A program made the position numbers and the translations under genes. The notes beneath the pieces were generated by a model. The model was not told the origin of the DNA. It ran no database searches and worked only from the letters and a program-made list of their open reading frames with translations. DNA of 54,960 nt, taken from NCBI GenBank assembly GCA_025361285.1, contig JANYAP010000156.1, positions 1 to 54,960 of the forward strand. Reading direction: 5' to 3'. This document shows, piece after piece, positions 25,606-34,283 of this stretch (positions within the stretch are counted from its first letter, which is position 1; every line of letters starts with the position of its first letter). The stretch comes from Bacteroidales bacterium. Its GTDB lineage: Bacteria; Bacteroidota; Bacteroidia; Bacteroidales; JAAUTT01.

Positions 25606-27030
25606 TTAAACAAAGCTCAGTTTAACTATGTTAGTTTGTCCTCTTTTTTCGAATGGAATACTGCCAACGTGTACAACTATATCGCCATCATGCAGATAGT
25701 CGTTATTTTTTAGAAATTCGATAGAATGTTTAATTGCGGTGTCCATTTTTTTGTGCTCGGCAATAGGGAAGGCTCGTACGCCCCAAAGCAACGATAATTT
25801 ACGCAGCAATGTTTTATTTCGGGTAAAGGCAAAGATATCGGCGTTTGGTCGGTGGCTCGAAATTTTAAAAGCCGTATGTCCTGAATTAGTGAATGTTACA
25901 ATTGCTTTTGCACCTGTTTGACTTGCTAATCGGCAAGCGTTTAAGCAAATAGAATCGGGGAGGAAGGTTATGGAATTGGCTGTAGGAGGCGTTTCGCGGT
26001 CGAAAACGAATCCTTTTTCGGTCCAATCGATAATTCGTTGCATTGCAATGATAGAGCCAAGTGGGTATTTGCCTGCCGATGTTTCGGCGCTAAGCATAAG
26101 AGCGTCGGCGCCATCGATTACTGCGTTTCCAATATCGTTTGCTTCGGCGCGGGTTGGTCGAAAATTGGTAATCATGCTTTCTAACATTTGCGTTGCAATA
26201 ATTACTGGCTTAGCCTTTTCAATGCATCGTTTTACCAAATCTTTTTGAATAAGTGGCACTTGGTCGAAAGGCACTTCAACGCCTAAATCGCCGCGTGCAA
26301 CCATAATGCCATTGGAGGCTTCAATAATATTGTCGATATCGGCAAGAGCTTCTGGTTTTTCAATTTTGGCTATTATTCGCGCAAGCTTTTTCTTTTTTCG
26401 TATTATTTCTTTAAGTTGAAACAGATCGTTGGCCGAGCGCACGAACGATAGCGCAATCCAGTCGGCATGGTTATCGAGGGCAAAGTTAACATCGGCAATG
26501 TCTTTTTCAGTCAAACTGGGTATCGATATTTTTGTGTTAGGTAGGTTTACACCTTTTTTCGACGAAAGAAAACCTCCGTAAATTACGCGAGCTTTTACCG
26601 TGTCAAGTTTATTGGTTTCAAGCACTTCCAACTTTATTTTGCCGTCGTCGATAAGTATGCTGTCGCCAACATTTACGTCTTTTGGGAAGTTAGTATAGCT
26701 AAGATATAGTTTTTGCGCTGTGCCAATGCATTTTTCGGTAACAAATAGTACTTCCGTGCAGTCCTTTAGCTCAATTTTATTGTCTTGCACATCGCCAATG
26801 CGAATTTTAGGACCTTGTAAATCGGCAAGAATGGCAACGTTGGTATTGAGTTCCGCATTTAATTCCAAAATATAATTTATTACTTGAAGGTGTTCCTCGT
26901 GTGTGCCATGCGAGAAGTTAAGGCGACATACATCGATACCTTCGTGAAACATTTTTTCGAGCATTTCTTTCGACGATGATGCAGGGCCTATGGTTGCAAT
27001 TACTTTGGTTTGTGAACGGTTTTGTCTCAT
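25606..27030 (-). CDS. pyk: Pyruvate kinase
   Basis: It converts phosphoenolpyruvate and ADP to pyruvate and ATP. The 474-residue protein, full length, has the N-terminal TKVIATIGPASSSKEML, RLNFSHGTHEEH, catalytic IIAKIEKPEAL, GIMVARGDLGVEVPF with ATQMLESM, and a C-terminal regulatory domain. I placed the start at 27030 (MRQNRSQTKV); a start at 27087 would add 19 residues outside the family. A minus-strand TAAATTTG at 27110-27117 could serve as its promoter. Confidence 0.96.
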   Translation of the reverse strand: MRQNRSQTKVIATIGPASSSKEMLEKMFHEGIDVCRLNFSHGTHEEHLQVINYILELNAELNTNVAILADLQGPKIRIGDVQDNKIELKDCTEVLFVTEKCIGTAQKLYLSYTNFPKDVNVGDSILIDDGKIKLEVLETNKLDTVKARVIYGGFLSSKKGVNLPNTKISIPSLTEKDIADVNFALDNHADWIALSFVRSANDLFQLKEIIRKKKKLARIIAKIEKPEALADIDNIIEASNGIMVARGDLGVEVPFDQVPLIQKDLVKRCIEKAKPVIIATQMLESMITNFRPTRAEANDIGNAVIDGADALMLSAETSAGKYPLGSIIAMQRIIDWTEKGFVFDRETPPTANSITFLPDSICLNACRLASQTGAKAIVTFTNSGHTAFKISSHRPNADIFAFTRNKTLLRKLSLLWGVRAFPIAEHKKMDTAIKHSIEFLKNNDYLHDGDIVVHVGSIPFEKRGQTNIVKLSFV

Positions 27031-27109
27031 GTGTGTTAAAGATATTTGCTTTAAAGTGATTGATTTACTGATGTATGCGTTAAACAAATTAGCTCATGTA
27101 TAAAGGTAG

Positions 27110-27117
27110 CAAATTTA
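27110..27117 (-). promoter_or_regulatory. -7 promoter element TAAATTTG for pyk
   Basis: The octamer matches TAnnTTTG on the minus strand and gives a leader of about 70 nt to the ATG at 27030. TTG strings occur 11 and 24 bp upstream, neither at the ideal distance. Confidence 0.4.
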
Positions 27118-27148
27118 GGCTTAAAATTCAATAGTATTTTTCAATTTC

Positions 27149-27362
27149 AGACCTCCTGACTTGGCGTAAACTATATTGGCGTAATTATCTCCATAAAATA
27201 AGGTTAATAAGGTTTTTAGAAATTTCGATATAGTTAATTTCTACAAAGGTTAACAAATTCAAAATAAGGTTTGCAACTATACTTTTTTAACCTTAGTAGA
27301 AAAATATGAACCCATACAAACAACCTTATTACCTTATTGTTATGACAAAAATATTTACGAAC
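27149..27362. repeat. Composite family B element with inverted ends
   Basis: An inverted copy of the family B unit (27149-27214) and a second B-like end at 27322-27362 face each other. AATAAGGTTAATAAGGTT (27197-27214) is complementary, with one base missing, to AACCTTATTACCTTATT (27322-27338), and TTACG follows at 27354. The roughly 105 bp between them are AT-rich with several AAGGTT words. A 27-codon ORF at 27342-27425 starts inside the right end and has no recognisable product. Confidence 0.55.
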
Positions 27363-27442
27363 GCCGAAACCCTCACCGCTGGTAATAAGCTCAAACAAAT
27401 GACTGATTACCAATTAATGGGTTAGGAGTTCTGGATTAGTAC

Positions 27443-27473
27443 AAAAAAAAAAGGAGTGATTTCTCACTCCTTT
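27443..27473 (-). terminator. Strong terminator of the small lipoprotein gene
   Basis: The 9-bp stem AAGGAGTGA/TCACTCCTT has a 4-nt loop and a run of ten A on the plus strand, which is a U-tract on the minus-strand transcript. It lies about 20 bp after the lipoprotein stop. Confidence 0.9.
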
Positions 27474-27494
27474 CCTCAATGTGTTAAAAGAAAA

Positions 27495-27746
27495 TTATTT
27501 CTTTTTACCTTTTTTGCCAGCTTCTGCAGCAGCAATCGAATCAGCTTTAGCTTTTTCAGCTACAGCAGCAATCGAATCAGCTTTTACTTTTTCGATAGCA
27601 GCGATAGAATCTAAACGAACTTGTTCAGCAGCTACAGCAGCGATTGAATCAGCTTCAGCTTTAGCTTTTTGTTCAGCTGCATTAGGACCACAAGAAACAA
27701 CTGCAAACATAGCAGCGATAGCAAGAGAGAAAAATACTTTTTTCAT
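27495..27746 (-). CDS. Small lipoprotein with repeated DSIAA motif
   Basis: The 83-residue protein has a lipoprotein signal (MKKVFFSLAIAAMFAVVSCG, lipobox ending at C19). The mature part is alanine/lysine/glutamate-rich and repeats DSIAA four times at spacings of 13, 11 and 12 residues (ADSIAAVAAEQV, LDSIAAIEKVK, ADSIAAVAEKAK, ADSIAAAEAG), ending GKKGKKK. It is probably a long amphipathic helix or coiled coil in the periplasm, a shape that recalls Braun-type Lpp, though homology is not evident. It has an ideal promoter (TTG-N19-TATTTTTG) and a strong terminator, which suggests a short, abundant monocistronic mRNA. Confidence 0.85.
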   Translation of the reverse strand: MKKVFFSLAIAAMFAVVSCGPNAAEQKAKAEADSIAAVAAEQVRLDSIAAIEKVKADSIAAVAEKAKADSIAAAEAGKKGKKK

Positions 27747-27775
27747 AATATTATTTTGTTTTTAAGATACGGGTA

Positions 27776-27805
27776 CAAAAATATGCCAAAAATTTCATTT
27801 TGCAA
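27776..27805 (-). promoter_or_regulatory. Consensus promoter TTG-N19-TATTTTTG for the small lipoprotein
   Basis: On the minus strand TTG (27803-27805) lies exactly 19 bp before TATTTTTG (27776-27783). The leader to the ATG at 27746 would be about 22-25 nt. It is one of the two best promoter matches in the window. Confidence 0.75.
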
Positions 27806-27895
27806 GCGTTTTGCCAATTATTTTTTGACAATTTTTTACAATTCGATGACATTTGATGACAATGTTAGGGTAAAGACTTGTATATCAAGTAAATA

Positions 27896-29317
27896 CTATG
27901 TAATTTTTTTTACGTATAATTGTCCCGATTCGTAACGAGTTATGCTAATATTTTCGCCAGCTTCGATAAATCCTAACTCCGAAAAGGCATCACATACTTT
28001 ATTGTTTACTTCAATTTTACCCGATGGTCGTAAAATAGAAAGTGTAACGCCCAACATTCCAACTAGTTCCGATTTGTCGTCGAAACTTTTGTATCCATCG
28101 GTGCTTTTTTGTTCGGCATTAAGCGCCATTCCTTGTATGTACGAGCTTGTTATAAGTTTTTGTGAGAGATATATCGATGTAACCAGCGATATTATAATTG
28201 ATGTGATTACAATAAACAGCGATCGGAACAATACCGTAAGTGCTTTGCCTAGTTCGAGGTCGAATAATTTGCTATCGAACATACTTAGCGATAACCCAAT
28301 AACTACAAATGAAATGCCTGTTATTCCGGTAATACCGAAGCCCGGTATTACAAATACTTCGAGTCCAATAAGTATAAGCCCAATTACGAAAAGTATCATT
28401 TCCCAGTGCTGTGCCAAACCTTCGAGGTATAAAGGGGCGAAATACAATATAGCTGCCAGTATAGCTGCACCAATGGGGAAAAACATTCCTGGCGATTGCA
28501 TTTCGAAATATATTCCTGCAACAATTATCATTATTAGAAAGCCTTGAATAACAGGGTTTACCAGAAAACCTATCATTTTTTCGAGGGTTGTATGTTTGTA
28601 TTCTCTTATCTGGTAGTTAGTTATGTTGGTTTGTTGTATTACTTCTTTTAGAGTATTGGCTTTTCCTTCGCAAAAATAATGTTTCATTGCTTCTTCGGTG
28701 GTAAATGTGAGCACTTTGCCCGAATCGTTAACGCCAGGTATGTATGTTCGTGGATCCACCATTGCTTCGGCAATTTTGGGATCGCGATGCCACCGTATTA
28801 TTGTGTCGTTGCCCGTAATTATTGTATCCTTACCATGTGCTTCGCAGGTAGAGCGCATCATCGATCGCATAAACGATTGGTATTTGTCGGGCATTGCTTC
28901 GCCAGTTTGGTTAACTACTGTTGCGGCTCCAATGCTGGCTCCGCCGCGCATATAAATACGGTCGGCGGCAATGGATATGAGTGCTCCGGCCGATGCGGCG
29001 TTATTATCGATAAACACATAAACGGGTATGTGGCTGTTTAGTATTAAGGTACGTATGGAATCGGCGGCATCAACGGCGCCTCCATAAGTATTCATGCGAA
29101 TTATAATTAAATCGGCATTAATTTTTTTGGCCTCCGCAAAACTTTGGTTTGTAATACGCCATATAGCGGGGCCTATTTCCTTATTTATGTCGAATGTGTA
29201 TATAAGAACTTTGTTTGTGCTTTTCCATATTTTGTCGCGATTTGGTTTCGCGAAAGCGGTATTTAATATGCTAATAGTTAGCAACATAAATAATAGTCGT
29301 AAATATTGCTTCTTCAT
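27896..29317 (-). CDS. NfeD-family membrane-bound serine protease (ClpP class)
   Basis: The 473-residue protein has a signal peptide (MKKQYLRLLFMLLTISILNTAFA), a ClpP-like protease domain (IIIRMNTYGGAVDAAD; catalytic S109 in NNAASAGA; likely K145 in MPDKYQS), four or five transmembrane helices (about 265-385) and a C-terminal NfeD beta-barrel (LVGMLGVTLSILRPSGKIEV). The catalytic pair is the Ser-Lys type of this family; related enzymes cleave stomatin partners. No stomatin gene follows here. I prefer the start at 29317 over 29353 because it leaves a 16-bp gap after mqnA and begins with the signal peptide. Confidence 0.9.
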   Translation of the reverse strand: MKKQYLRLLFMLLTISILNTAFAKPNRDKIWKSTNKVLIYTFDINKEIGPAIWRITNQSFAEAKKINADLIIIRMNTYGGAVDAADSIRTLILNSHIPVYVFIDNNAASAGALISIAADRIYMRGGASIGAATVVNQTGEAMPDKYQSFMRSMMRSTCEAHGKDTIITGNDTIIRWHRDPKIAEAMVDPRTYIPGVNDSGKVLTFTTEEAMKHYFCEGKANTLKEVIQQTNITNYQIREYKHTTLEKMIGFLVNPVIQGFLIMIIVAGIYFEMQSPGMFFPIGAAILAAILYFAPLYLEGLAQHWEMILFVIGLILIGLEVFVIPGFGITGITGISFVVIGLSLSMFDSKLFDLELGKALTVLFRSLFIVITSIIISLVTSIYLSQKLITSSYIQGMALNAEQKSTDGYKSFDDKSELVGMLGVTLSILRPSGKIEVNNKVCDAFSELGFIEAGENISITRYESGQLYVKKIT

Positions 29318-29333
29318 AAAACTGATTATTGAT

Positions 29334-30104
29334 TTAGGTGTTTTTATCGTCATTTAAAATAATTTTTTTGGCATAATCTAAAAATAAATTCATGGCCTCC
29401 TTTTTGGGTGTATCTAACTGATAACTAATATTATTGGTAAGGTAGCTTAAAATATCTACTTCGTTAGTAAGTGCGTGGTTATTAAGCGTTACCGAAGCTC
29501 CCAAATTGTTAATTCCGTGGTTTAAAGCACTATTAAACCGCTCTTTAAAACTGTTACTTAGTTTTTTGTTTGTAACCCAAGCGGCGAATACAAATGGCAG
29601 ATTAGTAAGGGTTTTCCATTCGTGAGCCAAATCGTACCTATACTTGGAATCTACCGAAAATGTGCGGTCGCCAATAATTACAGCCCCCGAAGTGTTGTTA
29701 ATAGTTTCGTTTTCGAATCCATTTTTGGTAGAAACCCATGTTGGAGCTATATTCCATAGGTGTTTAGCCAATACCTTAATAAGCATTACCGACGTACGCG
29801 ATTGATAGTCGAGATGTATTACCGAAAGTTTTTCAACTGGTTGATTTGCTGCTAGTATTACTGTTTTCACGTTATCGTTTGCTCCAATGCATAAATCGGA
29901 AATAATTTCGAAGTTTTTCATGCGAAGTAGCTCAACAATGGGTATCAGACCAATGTCGGCTTGGCCAGAAAGTAATTTGTCGGCGCACACCGAAGGAATA
30001 TCGAGACTTAGATTAATATCGCTAATAATTTCGGAGTTACGAAGGCCGTAAACGAAAGGTAATGAGTTGGAATACGAAACAACCGAAACGTTAATTTTTT
30101 GCAT
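29334..30104 (-). CDS. mqnA: Chorismate dehydratase of the futalosine pathway (MqnA)
   Basis: It turns chorismate into 3-enolpyruvyl-benzoate, the first step of the futalosine route to menaquinone. The 256-residue protein has the periplasmic-binding-like fold typical of MqnA/MqnD: VSYSNSLPFVYGL near the start, LLSGQADIGLIPIVELLR, DYQSRTSVML, AVIIGDRTF and LPFVFAAWVTN. Chorismate dehydratase and MqnD are related; the SVVSYSNSLPF start and the placement favour MqnA. It is probably cotranscribed with the NfeD protease, 16 bp downstream. A TATCTTTG -7 box lies about 24 bp upstream. Confidence 0.88.
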   Translation of the reverse strand: MQKINVSVVSYSNSLPFVYGLRNSEIISDINLSLDIPSVCADKLLSGQADIGLIPIVELLRMKNFEIISDLCIGANDNVKTVILAANQPVEKLSVIHLDYQSRTSVMLIKVLAKHLWNIAPTWVSTKNGFENETINNTSGAVIIGDRTFSVDSKYRYDLAHEWKTLTNLPFVFAAWVTNKKLSNSFKERFNSALNHGINNLGASVTLNNHALTNEVDILSYLTNNISYQLDTPKKEAMNLFLDYAKKIILNDDKNT

Positions 30105-30127
30105 CTTATATATTGTTCAACCAACGT

Positions 30128-30135
30128 CAAAGATA
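30128..30135 (-). promoter_or_regulatory. -7 promoter element TATCTTTG for mqnA-nfeD
   Basis: The minus-strand octamer fits TAnnTTTG, with a leader of about 17 nt to the ATG at 30104. A plus-strand near-match TAACTTCG at 30172-30179 could serve purB. The 102-bp intergenic stretch is thus a divergent promoter region. Confidence 0.5.
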
Positions 30136-30206
30136 CAGTTTCCTTAGCAAAAATACCTTGATATTTTTTTGTAACTTCGCACCGTTTTTTAAAAGAAGTA
30201 GATAAT

Positions 30207-31553
30207 ATGGAAATTACTATGTTAACGGCCATTTCGCCCATCGATGGTAGGTATCGTTCTAAGGTTGACGAGCTTGCTATTTATTTTTCGGAATATGCTT
30301 TAATAAGGTATAGGGTGTTTGTTGAAATTGAATATTTTATTGCTTTAGCCGAGTTACCATTACCTCAGTTAAAGAACATTAGTACTGATATTTACGAGAA
30401 ATTACGTTTGGTGTATCAGGATTTTTCGATTGAAGATGCTCAACGTATAAAAGATATCGAAAAGATTACTAATCACGATGTTAAAGCTGTTGAATACTTT
30501 ATAAAGGATAAGTTCGATGAGCTTGGGCTCGAAGCGAGTAAGGAGTTTATTCACTTTGGTTTAACGTCGCAAGATATTAATAATACAGCCATTCCATATT
30601 CGCTTAAAGTTGCTGTTAATGAGGTATATATTCCATTATTGGAAGATTTAGTTGAAAAGCTCGAAACGTATTCCGTTGAATGGCAAAATATACCGTTATT
30701 AGCACGAACGCATGGGCAACCAGCTTCGCCAACAAAACTTGGAAAGGAGTTTTTTGTATTTGTGGAACGTTTGAAAAAACAACTTACACAACTTGTTGCA
30801 ATTCCTTTTTCGGCAAAATTTGGTGGGGCTACAGGTAATTTTAATGCGCATGTATTAGCTTATCCATCAATCGATTGGGTGTCGTTCGGCAATGCTTATG
30901 TAAATGGTGTTTTAGGTTTGGATCGCAGCCAAACTACCACTCAAATAGAACATTACGATAATATGGCCGCTCTGTTTGATGCTATGAAACGCATTAACAC
31001 TATATTAATAGACTTAAACAGAGATGTTTGGACGTATATTTCGATGGACTATTTTAAGCAGAAAATTAAGAAGGACGAAATAGGCTCGTCGGCCATGCCA
31101 CATAAGGTAAATCCGATAGATTTTGAAAATGCGGAAGGTAATTTGGGCATGGCAAATGCAATATTCGAACATTTGGCTGCTAAGTTGCCCATTTCCAGGC
31201 TTCAGCGCGATTTAACCGACTCTACAGTTTTGCGTAATATAGGAGTGCCTATTGCTCATACTATACTTTCTTTTAAGTCGTTACAAAAGGGGCTCGATAA
31301 ACTTATAGTTAATTTCGATGCCATACACCACGATTTGGATCGTAACTGGAGTGTGGTTGCCGAGGGCATTCAAACTATTTTAAGGCGCGAAGGCTATCCA
31401 AACCCTTACGAGGCGCTGAAAGATCTTACACGCACTAACCAAAAAATGACACACGAGGTTATTAGTGAGTTTATTAATACGCTTAATGTTAGCGATTTAG
31501 TTAAAGCCGAATTGCAAGGTGTTACACCACAGACATATACAGGGGTGTTTTAA
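30207..31553 (+). CDS. purB: Adenylosuccinate lyase (PurB)
   Basis: It cleaves adenylosuccinate to AMP and SAICAR to AICAR, each releasing fumarate. The 448-residue protein is the E. coli-like form (MLTAISPIDGRYRSKV near the start). It has the fumarase-superfamily signature SSAMPHKVNPIDFENAEGN, FIHFGLTSQDINNTAI, and ARTHGQPASPTKLGKE. The ATG at 30219 is an alternative start. It works after PurA (12786-14045). Its TAA lies in a TTAA palindrome that also supplies the stop of the convergent glycosyltransferase gene. Confidence 0.96.
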   Translation: MEITMLTAISPIDGRYRSKVDELAIYFSEYALIRYRVFVEIEYFIALAELPLPQLKNISTDIYEKLRLVYQDFSIEDAQRIKDIEKITNHDVKAVEYFIKDKFDELGLEASKEFIHFGLTSQDINNTAIPYSLKVAVNEVYIPLLEDLVEKLETYSVEWQNIPLLARTHGQPASPTKLGKEFFVFVERLKKQLTQLVAIPFSAKFGGATGNFNAHVLAYPSIDWVSFGNAYVNGVLGLDRSQTTTQIEHYDNMAALFDAMKRINTILIDLNRDVWTYISMDYFKQKIKKDEIGSSAMPHKVNPIDFENAEGNLGMANAIFEHLAAKLPISRLQRDLTDSTVLRNIGVPIAHTILSFKSLQKGLDKLIVNFDAIHHDLDRNWSVVAEGIQTILRREGYPNPYEALKDLTRTNQKMTHEVISEFINTLNVSDLVKAELQGVTPQTYTGVF

Positions 31554-32383
31554 TCAATGCTCATGCCACTATCTTTAAGTATTTCATTCATTTTATCTAA
31601 ATCTTTCCATTTATCTTGAATTGATATTAGATTGTCGAAATCTTTAAAAGGAGGATATTGGCTTTTAATGGTAAGCCTTATGTAATGATGAAAATACAAG
31701 CCTAGTAATAAGTGTACTGGCTTAATATCTCCACGTTCAATACTTCTTAGTTTGGCTCGAATACACAAATCGAAGTCGGCGCTTTGTATTCTGTCATCCC
31801 ATAAACCAATTTTGTCAATAGCCGAGCGTTTCATAATTACATTTGAACCAGCAATACCCTCATTTATAGTCGATCCAAAAGTCGAATATCGCTTAGCAGC
31901 ATATTTCTCCCAGTTTCCACAATGTAAGAAATGCATTAACTTTAAATTGCAATATTTTGCTCCGAAAAGAAACAATAAGGGATTTCTTATATACTTCCAT
32001 TTTTTTTGACTACGATATGTTGCAATGTTCGATTCCATTCTGTCTGTAGCACAACATGTTGCAATTTCAAGTTCATGCAGGCTCATTATTTCCAGAGCTT
32101 TTACATCCCAGTTTTTCGACACTAAAAGGTCGTTGTTTAAAAAGGCGAACGTGTTGTATTTAGCTATTGCTATACCCTGATTCATACAATGAGGGTACGA
32201 ATAATTCGCGTGGTTTCGTATTACAACAGCGCCATTTTTTTCGAAATAGTCTGCGCTTCCATCTGTTGAGCCATTATCAATAATAATAAGTTCGAACTTA
32301 TTGTTAGTACACTGTGTTAGATATTCGATAAATAATCGGTTCATCGATATCTGATTATATATAGCGGTAATAATACTAACCAT
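31550..32383 (-). CDS. Glycosyltransferase family 2
   Basis: The 277-residue protein starts MVSIITAIYNQIS, the classic GT2 opening, with DNGSTDGSADYF, the DXD-like FLNNDLLVSKN and a second acidic patch SADFDLCIRAKL. No transmembrane helix is seen. It should add a sugar from a nucleotide donor to an envelope glycan. I placed the start at 32383; starting at 32443 would add 20 residues before the conserved opening and would run through the promoter palindrome. It diverges from the MsbA-like gene, suggesting an envelope-glycolipid role. Confidence 0.9.
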   Translation of the reverse strand: MVSIITAIYNQISMNRLFIEYLTQCTNNKFELIIIDNGSTDGSADYFEKNGAVVIRNHANYSYPHCMNQGIAIAKYNTFAFLNNDLLVSKNWDVKALEIMSLHELEIATCCATDRMESNIATYRSQKKWKYIRNPLLFLFGAKYCNLKLMHFLHCGNWEKYAAKRYSTFGSTINEGIAGSNVIMKRSAIDKIGLWDDRIQSADFDLCIRAKLRSIERGDIKPVHLLLGLYFHHYIRLTIKSQYPPFKDFDNLISIQDKWKDLDKMNEILKDSGMSID

Positions 32384-32404
32384 GGAAGTATAAATGATTT
32401 TTAG

Positions 32405-32420
32405 TAAGTTTGCAAACTTA
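32405..32420. promoter_or_regulatory. Palindromic divergent promoter TAAGTTTG/CAAACTTA
   Basis: TAAGTTTGCAAACTTA is a perfect 16-bp palindrome in which each half is a full TAnnTTTG -7 box on opposite strands. The plus-strand box drives the MsbA-like gene (ATG 32461) and the minus-strand box the GT2 gene (ATG 32383). For the minus-strand box, a TTTG lies 20 bp upstream. Each start site would fall inside or just beyond the other box, so the two promoters should exclude each other. Confidence 0.65.
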
Positions 32421-32460
32421 TTCAAAAAAGTAAGTTTTCCCAAATATAAAGAAGCCGTAA

Positions 32461-34278
32461 ATGCGTGATTTTTTAAGACTGATTAGGTTTGTTTTTCCAT
32501 ATAAATCGTATGCTGCAGGAAATATAGGTTTTAATTTGGTGTCTATTGTATTCTCGCTAGGTTCGTTAACGATGGTTATTCCATTTCTTACCATTCTATT
32601 TAATTCCACTGGAACCGAAAGAATATTAACACTTTTGCCGTGGACATTCGACAATATTAAGCACAACTTATATTATTACCTAAGTCAAATAGTTGTTAAT
32701 CAAGGCGAAGTACGTGCTTTACTTATTGTAAGCATACTTTTAATTACAATGACTTTTTTTAAAACAGCATTTAATTATATTGCTAGTTATTGTATGGCCC
32801 CAATAATAAACGGGGTTGTGCGCGATTTTCAGAAAAAAATTTACGATAAGATTTTAATTTTACCCATCGGCTATTTCTCCGACGAGCGCAAAGGAGATAT
32901 TATTTCGCGTATAACAAGTGATGTTCACGAAGTTAAGTTTTCCATTATGAGCTCTCTCGACATGGTTTTTCGAGATCCGCTAACCATTATAATATACCTG
33001 ACGTTTCTGCTTTTTACAAGCCCTCAGCTAACTCTCTTTGCACTATTGCTTTTACCTCTTGGAGGCGGCATTATAGGCTATTTGGGTAAAAATCTGAAAA
33101 AGGAATCGATGATTGGTCAGATAAAAATGGGGGAGATTATCTCTATGGTTGAGGAAACTCTTTCGGGATTGCGAATTATAAAAGCTTTCAACGCCGAGGA
33201 AAAAATGTCGGGTCGATTTAGTAGCCTTAACGATAGTTATTTACATATTGTAAATAAGCTTACTCGTCGCCGATCGCTGTCAACTCCATTAAGTGAGTTT
33301 TTGGGCACTATTGTGATAGTAATAATTATGTATTATGGTGGTTCTAAGGTTCTTGACCTTTCGAGTAAATTAAAACCCGAAGAGTTTATTACGTATTTAG
33401 TTATCTTTTCGCAGATAATAACACCCGCGAAATCGCTATCGAATGCATGGTACAATATTCAAAAAGGAATTGCGTCGGTTCATCGTATCGACTTTATTAT
33501 TAAGGCTGAAGTGTCGATAAAGGATAAGACTGATGCAATATCTAAGACCAATTTTGTTGATTCGATTGAATTTAAAGATGTTACATTTAAATACACGGAT
33601 GCCGAGGTGCTTAAAAATGTAAATTTAAAAATTGAAAAGGGTCGTTCAATTGCGCTTGTAGGTCAATCGGGTTCTGGCAAATCAACGCTTGTGGATCTTA
33701 TTCCTCGATTTTACGATGTTGAAAGTGGCGAAATTTTATTAGATAGTATACCTATCAAGGATTTGAAAATGTTTGATTTGCGTTCGCTGATGGGAAACGT
33801 TAATCAGGAATCGATTTTGTTTAATGATACCATTTATAATAACATTGCATTTGGTGTAAAAACTGCAACTTTAGAGGAGGTTATTGCGGCGGCAAAGGTT
33901 GCCAATGCACATAATTTTATTATGGCAATCGAAAACGGGTACGAGTCGAATATTGGTGATAGGGGTTCCAAGCTTTCAGGTGGTCAGCGTCAACGTATTA
34001 GCATTGCGCGAGCAGTACTTAAAAATCCACCAATCCTAATTTTAGACGAAGCAACTTCGGCGCTCGATACCGAATCGGAATATCTTGTACAAGAAGCACT
34101 TACTAATTTAATGAAAAACCGAACATCGATAGTAATTGCTCATCGATTATCGACAATAAAAAGCGCCGACGAAATATGCGTTCTCCACGAAGGTAGAATT
34201 GTTGAGCGTGGCAAACACGACCAGCTACTCGAATTGAACGGATATTATAAGAAATTATATGATTTGCAGATGTTTTAA
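32461..34278 (+). CDS. msbA: MsbA-like ABC exporter (permease-ATPase fusion)
   Basis: The 605-residue half-transporter has six transmembrane helices in the first 320 residues and a C-terminal ATPase: Walker A GQSGSGKST (about 399), signature LSGGQRQRISIARA (about 504), Walker B LILDEATSALD (about 526), and H-loop IAHRLS. The family flips lipid A-core, lipids or drugs. Position ahead of GT9 and WaaA genes favours a lipid A or glycolipid flippase role, but substrate cannot be read from sequence. It is followed by the long heptamer array. Confidence 0.88.
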   Translation: MRDFLRLIRFVFPYKSYAAGNIGFNLVSIVFSLGSLTMVIPFLTILFNSTGTERILTLLPWTFDNIKHNLYYYLSQIVVNQGEVRALLIVSILLITMTFFKTAFNYIASYCMAPIINGVVRDFQKKIYDKILILPIGYFSDERKGDIISRITSDVHEVKFSIMSSLDMVFRDPLTIIIYLTFLLFTSPQLTLFALLLLPLGGGIIGYLGKNLKKESMIGQIKMGEIISMVEETLSGLRIIKAFNAEEKMSGRFSSLNDSYLHIVNKLTRRRSLSTPLSEFLGTIVIVIIMYYGGSKVLDLSSKLKPEEFITYLVIFSQIITPAKSLSNAWYNIQKGIASVHRIDFIIKAEVSIKDKTDAISKTNFVDSIEFKDVTFKYTDAEVLKNVNLKIEKGRSIALVGQSGSGKSTLVDLIPRFYDVESGEILLDSIPIKDLKMFDLRSLMGNVNQESILFNDTIYNNIAFGVKTATLEEVIAAAKVANAHNFIMAIENGYESNIGDRGSKLSGGQRQRISIARAVLKNPPILILDEATSALDTESEYLVQEALTNLMKNRTSIVIAHRLSTIKSADEICVLHEGRIVERGKHDQLLELNGYYKKLYDLQMF

Positions 34279-34283
34279 TTAAG

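Noticed and set aside
27342-27425. 27-codon ORF within the family B element
   Set aside because: It has no known family, and it begins in the repeat's conserved ATG, so it is probably chance.
27942-28547. 201-codon plus-strand ORF
   Set aside because: It lies entirely antisense to the well-supported NfeD protease gene and has no family features.
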